Origin: RGIG3701 sp031553595 | Lineage (GTDB): Bacteria; Planctomycetota; Planctomycetia; Pirellulales; Thermoguttaceae | DNA length: 64,000 nt | Direction of reading: 5' to 3' | Assembly: GCA_031553595.1 (NCBI GenBank) | Contig: JAVBLI010000009.1 | Span: 387,265-451,264 of the forward strand | Shown: positions 8,311 to 16,870 of the stretch, piece after piece | Layout: every line of letters starts with the position of its first letter | How positions within the stretch are numbered: the stretch's first letter is position 1 | The notes under the pieces: generated by a model | Database searches by the model: none | What the model was told of the DNA's origin: nothing | Seen by the model: the letters and a program-made list of their open reading frames with translations, nothing else | Made by a program: the position numbers and the translations under genes

Positions 8311-10055
8311 CACCGCGCCAGATCGTGGCGAAATTGGATGAGCATATCGTCGGGCAGGCGGAAGCGAAGCGCGCGGTGGCGATTGCCGTGCGAAATCGGT
8401 GGCGCCGGCAGCAGCTTTCGGAGGAAATGAGTGCGGAAGTGCTGCCGAAAAACATCTTGATGATCGGGCCCACGGGGGTCGGGAAAACGGAAATTGCGCG
8501 ACGATTTTCGAAACTTGCGTCGGCGCCGTTCATTAAGGTGGAGGCGACGAAGTATACGGAAATTGGGTATTATGGAAGGGACATTGAAAGCATGATCCGT
8601 GATTTGGTGGAGAGTGCGATTTTGCTTGTGCGGGCTGAAGAACAGGAAAAGGTGCTGGAGGAGGCGAAAAGGAAGGTCGAGGAGCGGATGCTGGACATGC
8701 TCTGCCCGCGGCATGAGACGTTTGAGCCGAATTTGCGAAAAGGGAAAGATTGGGCAAAAGACGCAGCCCGCCAGCAGCGGCGCGAAACCAGGAATCCGGA
8801 CCGGTGGAAGATGGATGACCCGATTTTGGAGAAATTGCGTGCGGAACTGGAGTCGCGATGCTCGCCGGGCGATCTGGAATTCGCGGACATGATGCGGGAG
8901 GTGATGGAAAAGCGGATGGAAGTGGGGGGGCTGGGGGATCTTGGGGAGGCCATGCAGGAAATCGGGCGGCTGCTGGAGGAGCGGCGGCAGGGGAATGTGC
9001 TTGGTGAGGCGGAAAATTCTTTCCGAAAAGTTTCTGAAAACGCCTCCGAAAATATGGAGGATGATGAAATTGTCGCCGAATTTTCATTTCAGGATGAAGA
9101 AATAGCTGGTGTGGATGAGGGAAATGCGGAGGATGTGAAGGTTGCGGCGGAAAATGCCCGGCGGCTGGTTGAATATGAGAAAAAGCGGGAGGAGACGCGG
9201 GAGCTGCTTTTGGCCGGGAAGCTGGAGGAGCGGATGGTGACGGTGCCGCTGGAGCGGAAGGCGAAATCGCCGCTGATGATGATGAATATTTCCGGGCCGG
9301 AGGGGATGAACACGGAAATGTCGGACATGTTCGAAAATCTCATGCCCCGGCAGCGGGTGCTGGAGGAGATGAGCGTGGCGGAGGCACGGAAGGTGCTCTT
9401 GGAGCAGGAAAGCCGGGCGCTGGTAAGTGATGAGAAGATTCACGCCCGGGCGGTGGAGCTTTCGGAGAACGCGGGGATTATTTTCATCGACGAAATCGAT
9501 AAAATCGTGGCGGCCGAGCAGTCGCATAACGCGGACGTCTCCCGGCAGGGGGTGCAGCGGGACATGCTGCCGCTGGTGGAGGGCACGACGGTGCAGACGC
9601 GGTACGGGCTGGTGAAAACGGATTACATTTTGTTTATCGCCGCGGGGGCGTTTCATCGGAATAAGCCCAGCGATTTGATGCCGGAGTTGCAGGGGCGGTT
9701 TCCGATTCGCGTCGAACTCAGCGATTTGACGCAGGAGGATTTTGAGCGGATTCTGAAGGAGCCGAAGAATTCGCTGCTGAAACAGTATGAGGCGCTGCTG
9801 AAAACGGAAGGCGTGGAGGTCGTTTTCGAGGAAGACGCCATCCGCGAACTGGCGGCTTATGCCTGGCGTGCGAATCAGACCTCGCAGAACATCGGCGCCC
9901 GCAGGCTTTACACCATCCTGGAGCGGCTGCTGGAAGAACTGAGTTTCGAGGCTGCCGACATGGGCACCGCCCGTGTGACGATTAACGCCGGCTTCGTGCG
10001 GCAGCGGCTGGAAGATGTGACAAAGAACGAGGAACTGACGAAGTATATTTTGTGA
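8298..10055 (+). CDS. hslU: HslU, AAA+ unfoldase of the HslUV protease, with a long I-domain
   Basis: 585 residues, starting at a GTG inside the hslV 3' end. Walker A is GPTGVGKT (residues 57-64), Walker B is IIFIDEIDKI (about 394-403), and a sensor-2-like GARRLYTILERLLEEL is near the C-terminus. HslU unfolds substrates and threads them into HslV. E. coli HslU is 443 residues; the extra 140 lie between the Walker motifs in the intermediate domain, which here is very rich in Glu, Lys and Arg. The C-terminus (KYIL) keeps the tail that docks into HslV. Confidence 0.95.
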   Translation: MQELTPRQIVAKLDEHIVGQAEAKRAVAIAVRNRWRRQQLSEEMSAEVLPKNILMIGPTGVGKTEIARRFSKLASAPFIKVEATKYTEIGYYGRDIESMIRDLVESAILLVRAEEQEKVLEEAKRKVEERMLDMLCPRHETFEPNLRKGKDWAKDAARQQRRETRNPDRWKMDDPILEKLRAELESRCSPGDLEFADMMREVMEKRMEVGGLGDLGEAMQEIGRLLEERRQGNVLGEAENSFRKVSENASENMEDDEIVAEFSFQDEEIAGVDEGNAEDVKVAAENARRLVEYEKKREETRELLLAGKLEERMVTVPLERKAKSPLMMMNISGPEGMNTEMSDMFENLMPRQRVLEEMSVAEARKVLLEQESRALVSDEKIHARAVELSENAGIIFIDEIDKIVAAEQSHNADVSRQGVQRDMLPLVEGTTVQTRYGLVKTDYILFIAAGAFHRNKPSDLMPELQGRFPIRVELSDLTQEDFERILKEPKNSLLKQYEALLKTEGVEVVFEEDAIRELAAYAWRANQTSQNIGARRLYTILERLLEELSFEAADMGTARVTINAGFVRQRLEDVTKNEELTKYIL

Positions 10056-10063
10056 GGTGAGGC

Positions 10064-10777
10064 ATGAATTATTACCTAGCGGGATATTATCTGATGAGGT
10101 TGCTGCGGGAGCGGAGTTGGGAAACGCTGCAGAATCCGATGATTTATACATGCAGCGATTGCCTGAATGATAATTTGCTTGACGGCGGGTTTGCTCGTTC
10201 GTGGACGTGTTATGGAAATAGCCTGGAGCTGGCGGTAGAAGAATTTGGGATTGATTTACTGACACTTGATAGGCTTCAAGCATGGACGGAGGCAGCGGAC
10301 ACAGCCGGGAAAACGGGACTGTTTGAGGTTTTTTATGATGCGAACGCAGCGCGGGAATATCGCCAACTTTTTTTCTCACACGGGAAGGACGTGAAATTGC
10401 TGGGGTTGTATTTGCCGGAACCGGAATTGGAGCGGCTTGCCCATGAAGATGAACAGCTTACCCGCAAGTGGGAACCAGACAATAATGATTTCAGTAATAG
10501 TCAGTGGCTGAAGAAAAAGCATCTGCCCGGGAAAGATGAAACCGTCTTGGGGTATGACTTGATCGGTATGAGCTTGCATATGAATTTTCATACGTTCCAC
10601 TGTCATGGCCTGTCGGTGGAATTGAAGGAAAAATTCGGCGTCGAGATGAACGAGTACGGGCTCATTCCGGACGACTCGCGGTGGCAGGAGTTGTCCGCGT
10701 ATATGAATGACGAAAAAACGGCGGCGGAACCGGTGCCGTGGTTTTTCGCGCAGGTGAGATTGGTTGACGTGTGGTAG
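10064..10777 (+). CDS. hypothetical protein downstream of hslU
   Basis: 237 residues of a soluble, acidic, Trp- and Tyr-rich protein that I do not recognise. No signal peptide or membrane segment. The ATG is 8 bp after the hslU stop with a GAGGTGAGG ribosome site, so it may be co-transcribed with hslVU. Residues YTCSDCLNDN near position 30 hold a Cys pair, with HTFHCH near 190. An orphan immunity protein of a polymorphic toxin system is one possibility, but nothing in the sequence proves it. Confidence 0.65.
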   Translation: MNYYLAGYYLMRLLRERSWETLQNPMIYTCSDCLNDNLLDGGFARSWTCYGNSLELAVEEFGIDLLTLDRLQAWTEAADTAGKTGLFEVFYDANAAREYRQLFFSHGKDVKLLGLYLPEPELERLAHEDEQLTRKWEPDNNDFSNSQWLKKKHLPGKDETVLGYDLIGMSLHMNFHTFHCHGLSVELKEKFGVEMNEYGLIPDDSRWQELSAYMNDEKTAAEPVPWFFAQVRLVDVW

Positions 10778-10791
10778 GGCGGTAAATGATA

Positions 10792-10867
10792 TTCGCCCCA
10801 GAGGGGTGGAGCATGATAACCAGGCTTCGCTTACCCCGGCCTGTTATGTCAGGCACCTTCGGCGCCA
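10792..10867. repeat. palindromic element P3, copy A
   Basis: Contains GATAACCAGGCTTCGCTTACC and CCGGCCTGTTATGTCAGG, flanked by short hairpins (CCCCAGAGGGG; CACCTTCGGCG). A diverged copy is at 50933-50993. Confidence 0.55.
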
Positions 10868-10887
10868 ACCTCCAGAGCAGCTAAAAG

Positions 10888-11250
10888 ATGATTGATATGG
10901 AATATGTCAGATTTTCCGTCGTCACTCAGCCATTGAGCAGAAAAGAAAAAGCGATAAAGCTTGCGGCGTTGATCGTAGAAGTACTGGATGTGGCCTGTGT
11001 TCCTGAGGTTTGTGAATATCACAAATTCGAGAATGCGTATCGGATTACTTTGCAGTTTCCTTTGTGCGATGCAGAAGATTTCATCGCCGAGAGTATCAAA
11101 AAAACGAACCGGTTGTTTGCTCCGTGGTTGGTAAGTTATGATGAGCGTCAAAAAACGGTGAAGTTGATTTTTAACCGGACGGAGCATTCGCGGTTTGGGA
11201 ATATCGCGTTCAATACGGTTGATTGGGCGCATTGGGAGGTGGTGGAATAA
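10888..11250 (+). CDS. small hypothetical protein
   Basis: 120 residues, no signal or membrane segment, not recognised. It has a compact alpha/beta look, with a KAIKLAALIVEVLDVACV helix and a C-terminal NTVDWAHWEVVE strand. The first plausible starts are ATG 10888 and ATG 10897. It is separated from the unknown gene at 10064 by a P3 repeat, so shared transcription is uncertain. Codon use does not differ obviously from its neighbours. Confidence 0.55.
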   Translation: MIDMEYVRFSVVTQPLSRKEKAIKLAALIVEVLDVACVPEVCEYHKFENAYRITLQFPLCDAEDFIAESIKKTNRLFAPWLVSYDERQKTVKLIFNRTEHSRFGNIAFNTVDWAHWEVVE

Positions 11251-11331
11251 TAGAAAAGCTTATGTATCACTCCTTTATGACGTGACAAGGTGGCATTTCA
11301 AAAAACATGGGCTTAACATCCTTTGTGGCAC

Positions 11332-11381
11332 GGTGTTCCACGGCCTGAAGGCTGCGGTTACGTGGCGTCCTTTGGACGATT
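11332..11381. repeat. half-copy of palindromic element P4
   Basis: TTCCACGGCCTGAAGGCTGC and GGCGTCCTTTGGACGA match one arm of the full inverted repeat at 50623-50790 with a few changes. The other arm is absent. Confidence 0.5.
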
Positions 11382-11462
11382 GACGCGATTAAAAAAATAA
11401 AAAAACATCATTATCGCTGTGGCGATAAACATTTATGCAAAAATTTTTTTCAGGAGCAAAAC

Positions 11463-12656
11463 ATGCACACGAAAATTACGGACGGGATTTCCTGGGTGGG
11501 ATATGTGGACTGGACGCTGCGGGATTTTCATGGGTATACCACGCCGCGGGGCGGGACGTATAACGCGTATCTGATCCAGGACGAGAAGACGGTGCTGGTG
11601 GACGCGGTGAAGAGCCTTTATGTGTCGAGCCTGCTGGAGAACGTCGCGGAGCTGACGGCCCTGGAAAAAGTGGATTACGTGGTGTGTAATCACGCGGAGC
11701 TGGACCATTCGTCGGGGTTGCCGGTGGTGATGAAGCGGCTGCCGAACGCGGTGCTGGTGTGTAATGAGCGGTGCCAAAAGGCGCTGTCGGCTTATTATGA
11801 CACCACGGGCTGGAAGTGGAAGATCATCGCGGATGGTGAGACGCTGTCGATCGGAAAGAGGGCGCTGAAATTTGTGTTCACGCCGATGGTGCACTGGCCG
11901 GAATCGATGTTTACGTATGTGCCGGAAGAGAAGTTGCTGTTTTCCATGGATGCGTTCGGGCAGCACATCGCCAGCTCGGAGCGTTTTGATGAGGAGCTGC
12001 CGCTTTGGGAGGTGATCGAGGAGGCGAAGATTTATTACGCGAACATCGTGATGCCGTATGGGGCGCAGGTTTTGAAGACGCTGGCGCTGGCGGCGACGCT
12101 GGAGATAGAGACGGTGTGCCCGAGTCACGGAGTGATGTGGCGGAAGCATCTGCCCGACATTCTGGAGGCGTACACACGGTGGGCGTCGGGGCGTGTGGAG
12201 CCGAAAGTGCTGATCCTTTACGACACCATGTGGGAGAGCACGGAGAAGATGGCGAAAGCGATTTACGCGGGGGTGCTGGATGTGCCTGGGACGTCGGCGC
12301 AACTGCTGAATGTGCGGCGCTGCACGCTGGCGGAGCTGGTGACGGCGGCGGCGGATGCCGGGTGCTGCGCGCTGGGAAGTTCCACACAGAACGCGGTGCA
12401 GATGCCCATGGTGTCGGCGGTGATGACGTATTTTCAGGGCTTGCGGCCGCCGATTAAGCACGCGGTGGCGTTCGGGTCTTACGGCTGGGGCCGGGGCGCG
12501 GTGGAAGAGATTACGACGTGGTTTCAGCGGGTGAAATGGGAGCCGGTGTGCGAGCCGGTGAAGTGTGTGTATCGTCCGGATGAGGCGGCGCTGGCCAGCG
12601 CTCGTGAAGCGGGGCGGCTGCTGGGCGCGAAGGCCGTGGAAATGGCGAGGAAGTAA
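11463..12656 (+). CDS. A-type flavodiiron protein (FprA-like oxygen/NO reductase)
   Basis: 397 residues. An N-terminal metallo-beta-lactamase diiron domain has the ligand motif NHAELDH (residues 76-82), VHWPESM, SMDAFGQH and CPSHGVMWR. A C-terminal flavodoxin domain starts near residue 245 (VLILYDTMWESTEKMA, the FMN phosphate loop). These enzymes reduce O2 to water, or NO to N2O, and are typical of anaerobes or microaerophiles. The start has an AGGAG site 6 bp upstream. There is no fused rubredoxin or reductase domain, and no rubredoxin gene nearby, so the electron donor is unknown. Confidence 0.93.
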   Translation: MHTKITDGISWVGYVDWTLRDFHGYTTPRGGTYNAYLIQDEKTVLVDAVKSLYVSSLLENVAELTALEKVDYVVCNHAELDHSSGLPVVMKRLPNAVLVCNERCQKALSAYYDTTGWKWKIIADGETLSIGKRALKFVFTPMVHWPESMFTYVPEEKLLFSMDAFGQHIASSERFDEELPLWEVIEEAKIYYANIVMPYGAQVLKTLALAATLEIETVCPSHGVMWRKHLPDILEAYTRWASGRVEPKVLILYDTMWESTEKMAKAIYAGVLDVPGTSAQLLNVRRCTLAELVTAAADAGCCALGSSTQNAVQMPMVSAVMTYFQGLRPPIKHAVAFGSYGWGRGAVEEITTWFQRVKWEPVCEPVKCVYRPDEAALASAREAGRLLGAKAVEMARK

Positions 12657-12662
12657 GTCCGC

Positions 12663-13475
12663 ATGGATGGAGATGTGAAAATTCTCATCGCGCTGGCCAC
12701 GTATAATGAAGCGGAGAATCTCCCGGAGATGCTGAGGCGGATGGATGTGGAGACGCGGCGGATTTCCTCGCGTTTTGCGTGTGTGTTTGACCTGCTGGTG
12801 GTGGATGTTGATTCGCCGGACGGGACGGGCGCGTGGTGTGATGCGCACACGGCGGAGTATCCGCGGTTGACGTGTGTGCACCGGCGGGGTGAATGCGGAC
12901 TGGGTACGGCGGTGATTGCGGCCATGCGGTATGCGGTGGTGCACGGGTACGCGCGGATGATAAATATGGATGCGGATTTGAGCCACGCGCCGGAGGAGAT
13001 TCATCGGCTGCTGGGGATTTCGGACGAGGATGTTTCGGAGGAACTTCCCGGGCAGGAAACGCCGCCGGGCGAAAGGCGGCCGCTGCCGGAAACGGCGGAT
13101 GTGGTAATCGGCTCGCGCTACGTGCGTGGCGGTAAAATTTCCGGCTGGGGAATCGCACGGCACTTGATGAGCCGGGGTGTGAATCGGCTGACGCGTGTGC
13201 TGCTGCGCTTGCGGGTGCGGGATGCCAGCGGCTCTTTCAGGAATTACGCCGTGGAGAAGCTGCGCGTGCTGGAAACGCAGGAAATCGTGTCGCGTGGGTA
13301 CTCGTTTTTTGAGGAAGTGCTCTGGCGGCTGATGCGTGCGGAGGCGAGCATGGCGGAGGTGCCGATTCATTTTGCGGATCGGCGTGTGGGGACGAGTAAG
13401 CTGCGGTGGGCCGAGTGTTTTCGCTCGCTGGGCGTGCTGCTGTGGCTGGGAATAGCTGTAAGCCGCAAGCCATAA
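12663..13475 (+). CDS. family 2 glycosyltransferase, dolichyl/polyprenyl-phosphate mannosyltransferase type
   Basis: 270 residues. ALATYNEAENLPEML, the second motif VVDVDSPDGTG, the metal-binding MDADLSH (DAD at 103-105) and IGSRYVRGG are those of DPM1-like enzymes, which load a sugar from a nucleotide donor onto a polyprenyl phosphate. No C-terminal membrane domain. It begins 6 bp after the flavodiiron gene. The last residues (VSRKP) and the stop are encoded by the first arm of a heptamer repeat, so the C-terminus may have been reshaped by the repeat. Confidence 0.88.
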   Translation: MDGDVKILIALATYNEAENLPEMLRRMDVETRRISSRFACVFDLLVVDVDSPDGTGAWCDAHTAEYPRLTCVHRRGECGLGTAVIAAMRYAVVHGYARMINMDADLSHAPEEIHRLLGISDEDVSEELPGQETPPGERRPLPETADVVIGSRYVRGGKISGWGIARHLMSRGVNRLTRVLLRLRVRDASGSFRNYAVEKLRVLETQEIVSRGYSFFEEVLWRLMRAEASMAEVPIHFADRRVGTSKLRWAECFRSLGVLLWLGIAVSRKP

Positions 13476-13787
13476 GCGTTAAGCTACTCGTTTTTTGTGT
13501 GAATTACCCGGCCATTATACTCCTGTGCGTAATAAACTGGTCGTTTCCACAAGAACAGTAGCCGGGAATGAAGCGTAGCGGAATGACCGGATAAGCACTG
13601 CCAAGCATTTTCCCACTTCGATCCGGTCATTGCGAGTCATTCCATTCCGCTCCATTTCCGGCTGCTGTTCTCGTGCAAAACCAACCGGTTTGTGACGCGT
13701 GAAAGTATACCACGCGATTTTTTAAGAAGTATGAGATACGCGCGGTAAGCTTGTGGCTTAAAGCTTATAGCTTGCAGCTTGTGACGG
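13456..13787. repeat. heptamer palindrome H2 with arms at 13457-13491 and 13742-13787
   Basis: The left arm is tandem AAGCNNN heptamers (AGCTGTAAGCCGCAAGCC...). The right arm is the inverse (GCTTGTGGCTTAAAGCTT...). A complete P1 element sits between the arms. The left arm encodes the end of the glycosyltransferase. Confidence 0.65.
13551..13673. repeat. palindromic element P1, copy B
   Basis: Ends AGAACAGTAGCCGGGAATGA and TTTCCGGCTGCTGTTCTCG, inner ATGACCGGATAAG and GATCCGGTCAT. It is nested between the arms of H2. Confidence 0.85.
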
Positions 13788-13799
13788 AGGAACATTGCC

Positions 13800-14972
13800 A
13801 TGATCACCGTGTGTCAGTTGTTGCACAGCCTGAATATCGGCGGGGCGGAGGTGCTCGCGGCGGGGCTGGGAGAGCGGATGGCGGGGGAGTCGTTCCGTTT
13901 CGTGTTTTTTTGCCTGGACGAGGAAGGCGTGATGGCCGACCGGCTGCGGGAGCGGGGGTTCGTGGTGGAATGTCTCGGGCGGAAGGCGGGGTTTGACCGG
14001 GCGTGCATGCGGCGAATCGCGGAATTGTGGCGGCAGTATGATGTGACGCTCGTGCAGGCACATCAGTATACGCCGTTTTTTTATGCGCTGGGGGCACGCG
14101 GGTTTTTCGGGCGCACGCCGCCGGTGATGTTTACGGAGCACGGGCGGTTTTACCCGGATGTGTCGAATTGGAAGCATGTGCTTTTTACCCGACTGATGAT
14201 GCGGTCGCGCGACCGGGTGGTGGCGGTGGGTGAGTCGGTGAAGCGGGCGCTGGTGCGGTATGAGGGCATCCCGGCTGGGCGGATTCAGGTGATTTATAAC
14301 GGCATTAAAGCGGCGCATTTCGCGCGGACGCCTGAAAAGCTCGTAGCGGCGGAAGCGGTGCGGATGGAGCAGGGCGTGACGCCCGGGCAGAAAGTCTGCG
14401 TGCACATCGCGCGGCTGGATACGATTAAAGACCACTTCACGTCCATGCGGGCGATGATGGAATGCGTGTGGCGTGCGGCGGAGAAAAAAGTGTCGGACGG
14501 CATTCAGGGAAACACGCATGACGTGGAATTATGGATCGTCGGCGGAGGCCCGGAAGAAGCGGCGCTGCGAGCGTTCATCGCGGAGCACTGCATGGCGGCC
14601 TACATCAAAATGCTCGGCCAGCGGCGCGACATCCCGGAAATTCTCGCGGCGGCGGACGCGTTCATCCTCACCAGCGTCAGTGAGGGCATCCCGGTGACGA
14701 TTCTGGAGGCCATGGCCGCGGACGTGCCGATCATTTCCACGGATGTGGGCGGCATTCCCGAAATCATCACGCACGGTGAAACCGGCCTGCTAGCCCCGGC
14801 CGGTGACGCGGCGGCGCTGGGCAAGGCGCTTTACCGTGTGTTTTATGAGCCGGCCCTGGCGGAAAAACTGGTACGCAGCGCCCACGCCCGCCTCGAGGAA
14901 CGCTTCACCGAAGAAAAAATGCACGCGGCGTATGAAGCCGTCTTTCGAGAAATGGCCGGCGGCGCGAATTAG
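13800..14972 (+). CDS. family 4 (GT-B) glycosyltransferase
   Basis: 390 residues. The N-terminal acceptor domain starts LLHSLNIGGAEVLAAGL. The C-terminal nucleotide-sugar domain has the EGIPVTILEAMAADVPIIST block with the family E-x7-E, and DVGGIPEIITHGETGLL. These retaining enzymes build cell-surface polysaccharide or glycolipid in the cytoplasm. GGAGG lies 9 bp before the ATG. It is a likely partner of the GT2 upstream, although a repeat block separates them. The stop TAG is part of a tandem AATTAGG repeat. Confidence 0.9.
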   Translation: MITVCQLLHSLNIGGAEVLAAGLGERMAGESFRFVFFCLDEEGVMADRLRERGFVVECLGRKAGFDRACMRRIAELWRQYDVTLVQAHQYTPFFYALGARGFFGRTPPVMFTEHGRFYPDVSNWKHVLFTRLMMRSRDRVVAVGESVKRALVRYEGIPAGRIQVIYNGIKAAHFARTPEKLVAAEAVRMEQGVTPGQKVCVHIARLDTIKDHFTSMRAMMECVWRAAEKKVSDGIQGNTHDVELWIVGGGPEEAALRAFIAEHCMAAYIKMLGQRRDIPEILAAADAFILTSVSEGIPVTILEAMAADVPIISTDVGGIPEIITHGETGLLAPAGDAAALGKALYRVFYEPALAEKLVRSAHARLEERFTEEKMHAAYEAVFREMAGGAN

Positions 14973-15043
14973 GAATTAGGAATTAGGAATTAGGAAGCTC
15001 GCTTGCGAAATTCCTAATTCCTCACTCCTAATTCCTCACTCTC
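14966..15043. repeat. heptamer palindrome H3 between convergent genes
   Basis: Four tandem AATTAGG units, a GCTCGCTTGCGAAA core, then the inverse CCTAATT/CCTCACT units. The GT4 stop codon is the first TAG of the repeat, and leuA ends 5 bp beyond the other arm. It is likely to fold in RNA from either strand. Confidence 0.85.
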
Positions 15044-15047
15044 ATGT

Positions 15048-16589
15048 TTACTCATGCAGAATCCGGTTCGCGGCGTCCAGGAACGCGCGGATGCTGGACT
15101 CGACGCAGTCAGTGGAGACGCCGTTGCCGCGGTATTCTTTGTCGCGGTATTTGACGGCCACGTTCACCTCGCCTTGGGCGTCATGGCCGATGGTCACGCT
15201 GTGCACGCGGTATTCGCAGCATGCCATGTCGTAGCCGGTCATATCGCACAGCAGCACGAACGCCGTGTCGATCGGGCCTTCCTTCGCGGTCAGCTCCCGG
15301 GTGACGGGCTCATTCTCACCCAGTCGCAACGTGAGCATGACGGTCGACTCTTTCCCGATTCCGCAGCTACACGCGTAATTCTCCAGCGCCCAGACGGGTT
15401 GCGCCAGGTCCCGGCGGAGAATCTGCTGCACGAGCGTACGGATGTCACCGTTATAAATCTCCTTCTTGCGGTCGGCCAGCGTTTTGAACTCGACGAACAG
15501 CGCGTCCATCTGGGTGTCATCCAGCGAATAGCCGAGCTGCTTGACGCGCGTGGCCAGGCCCGCTCGCCCGCTGTGTTTCCCGAGCACGAGGTCCGTCGTT
15601 ACGAAACCCACATCTTCCGGCTTCATGATTTCATACGTCGTCGGATTTTTGAGCATGCCGTCTTGGTGAATGCCCGACTCGTGAGCGAAAGCGTTACGGC
15701 CGACGATCGCCTTATTCCGCGGCACTTCGAGGCCCGTAATGCCCGAGACGAGTTTACTGGCGGCCAGCAATTTCCCGGACACGATGTTCGTATACGCCTG
15801 GAAATAATCGTTGCGGGTGCGGATGGCCATCGCGAGTTCCTCCAGGGCACAGTTGCCGGCCCGCTCGCCGATGCCGTTAATCGTGCACTCCACCTGCCCG
15901 GCCCCGGCCTCCACCGCCGAAAGCGTATTCGCCACCGCCATGCCCAAATCGTTGTGGCAGTGCACGCTGATGACCGCACGATCCACGTTCGGCACACGGT
16001 TCATCAACTCGCGGATCATCTGGGCGTACTGCGTCGGAATGGCGTATCCCACGGTATCGGGGATGTTCACCGTCGAGGCGCCGGCGGCGATGGCCGCTTC
16101 GGTCACGGCACAGAGAAAATCCATCTCCGTGCGGGACGCGTCCTCGCAGGAAAACTCTACGTCGCCGCAGTAATTCCGCGCAAAGGCCACGCTTTTCCGC
16201 ACGCAGTCCAGCACCTGCTCTTGCGACATTTTGAGTTTGAACTCGCGGTGAATCGGACTGGTGGCGAGGAAAATGTGCACCCGGGCCCGCTCGGCCGCCT
16301 TGACGGCTTCCGCCGCGCGGAGCATGTCCGCCTCCCGGCAGCGCGAAAGTCCGCAGATGATCGGGCCACGCACGGTTTCCGCAATCGTTTTCACTGCCGC
16401 GAAGTCGCCCTCCGACGCAATCGGAAACCCCGCCTCGATCACGTCCACCCCCAGCAGCGCCAGCATCTGCGCGACCTCCATTTTCTCCTGGATGTTCATA
16501 CTCGCGCCGGGCGACTGCTCGCCGTCGCGCAGCGTGGTATCAAAAATCGCAATATGCCGGCCTGAGGGAATAACGGATGACGTGGACAT
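15048..16589 (-). CDS. leuA: 2-isopropylmalate synthase
   Basis: 513 residues. It condenses acetyl-CoA with 2-oxoisovalerate, the first committed step of leucine synthesis. DTTLRDGEQSPG (residues 17-28), the metal site VHCHNDLGMA near 210 and GIGERAGNCALEE are diagnostic; FAHESGIHQDG follows. The C-terminal 130 residues are the leucine-binding regulatory domain. AGGAG lies 8 bp before the ATG. Upstream on the same strand are a terminator, a Leu-rich leader peptide and a strong promoter, so transcription is probably controlled by attenuation as well as enzyme feedback. Confidence 0.96.
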   Translation of the reverse strand: MSTSSVIPSGRHIAIFDTTLRDGEQSPGASMNIQEKMEVAQMLALLGVDVIEAGFPIASEGDFAAVKTIAETVRGPIICGLSRCREADMLRAAEAVKAAERARVHIFLATSPIHREFKLKMSQEQVLDCVRKSVAFARNYCGDVEFSCEDASRTEMDFLCAVTEAAIAAGASTVNIPDTVGYAIPTQYAQMIRELMNRVPNVDRAVISVHCHNDLGMAVANTLSAVEAGAGQVECTINGIGERAGNCALEELAMAIRTRNDYFQAYTNIVSGKLLAASKLVSGITGLEVPRNKAIVGRNAFAHESGIHQDGMLKNPTTYEIMKPEDVGFVTTDLVLGKHSGRAGLATRVKQLGYSLDDTQMDALFVEFKTLADRKKEIYNGDIRTLVQQILRRDLAQPVWALENYACSCGIGKESTVMLTLRLGENEPVTRELTAKEGPIDTAFVLLCDMTGYDMACCEYRVHSVTIGHDAQGEVNVAVKYRDKEYRGNGVSTDCVESSIRAFLDAANRILHE

Positions 16590-16608
16590 GGGAAAGCTCC
16601 TTTCGGGT

Positions 16609-16703
16609 GAATTAGGAATGAGGAATTAGGAATGAGAAATGACGCAAGCGAGACTCTCGCCTGTCGAAGGAGTGCGAAGTGAAATCATTCCTCATTCCTC
16701 ATT
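16609..16703. repeat. heptamer palindrome H4 in the leuA leader
   Basis: AATTAGG/AATGAGG units, a GACGCAAGCGAG core, and inverse CATTCCT units. It lies between the leuA terminator and the leuA ribosome site, so it is part of the read-through transcript. Confidence 0.75.
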
Positions 16704-16745
16704 AAAAAAAAGCCCCGGAAACGCGACTGCGAATCCGAGGCTTGA
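16704..16745 (-). terminator. intrinsic terminator in the leuA leader (attenuator)
   Basis: On the minus strand AGCCTCGGA pairs with TCCGGGGCT (9 bp, one G-U) around a 15-nt loop, followed by nine T. It starts about 27 nt after the leader-peptide stop and lies 115 bp before leuA, the expected place for an attenuator. Confidence 0.85.
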
Positions 16746-16771
16746 AAAAATTCGTGGGGAAATAGGTACTC

Positions 16772-16861
16772 CTACCACGCCATACGCGCTCCGATCTCAC
16801 AGCCGCCGTGCGGCGGAGTAAGTAGCAGGCTCAGCGATAGGAGGAGGCTAAAATTTTCCAT
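16772..16861 (-). CDS. leuL: leuA leader peptide, 29 residues, seven Leu in nine codons
   Basis: Not in any standard gene size range, but clear by context. The reading is MENFSLLLSLSLLLTPPH, then GGCEIGARMAW and TAG. Codons 6-14 hold seven Leu (CTC CTC CTA, CTG, CTG CTA CTT) and two Ser. Promoter, leader peptide, terminator and leuA follow one another on the same strand, as in classical leucine attenuation: ribosomes stalled at Leu codons would prevent terminator formation. The predicted transcription start is only about 3 nt before the ATG, so translation would be leaderless. What I infer, not see, is the alternative antiterminator helix; GGCGTGG with CCACG around the stop codon is one candidate helix. 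Confidence 0.85.
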   Translation of the reverse strand: MENFSLLLSLSLLLTPPHGGCEIGARMAW

Positions 16862-16870
16862 AACGCGAAA

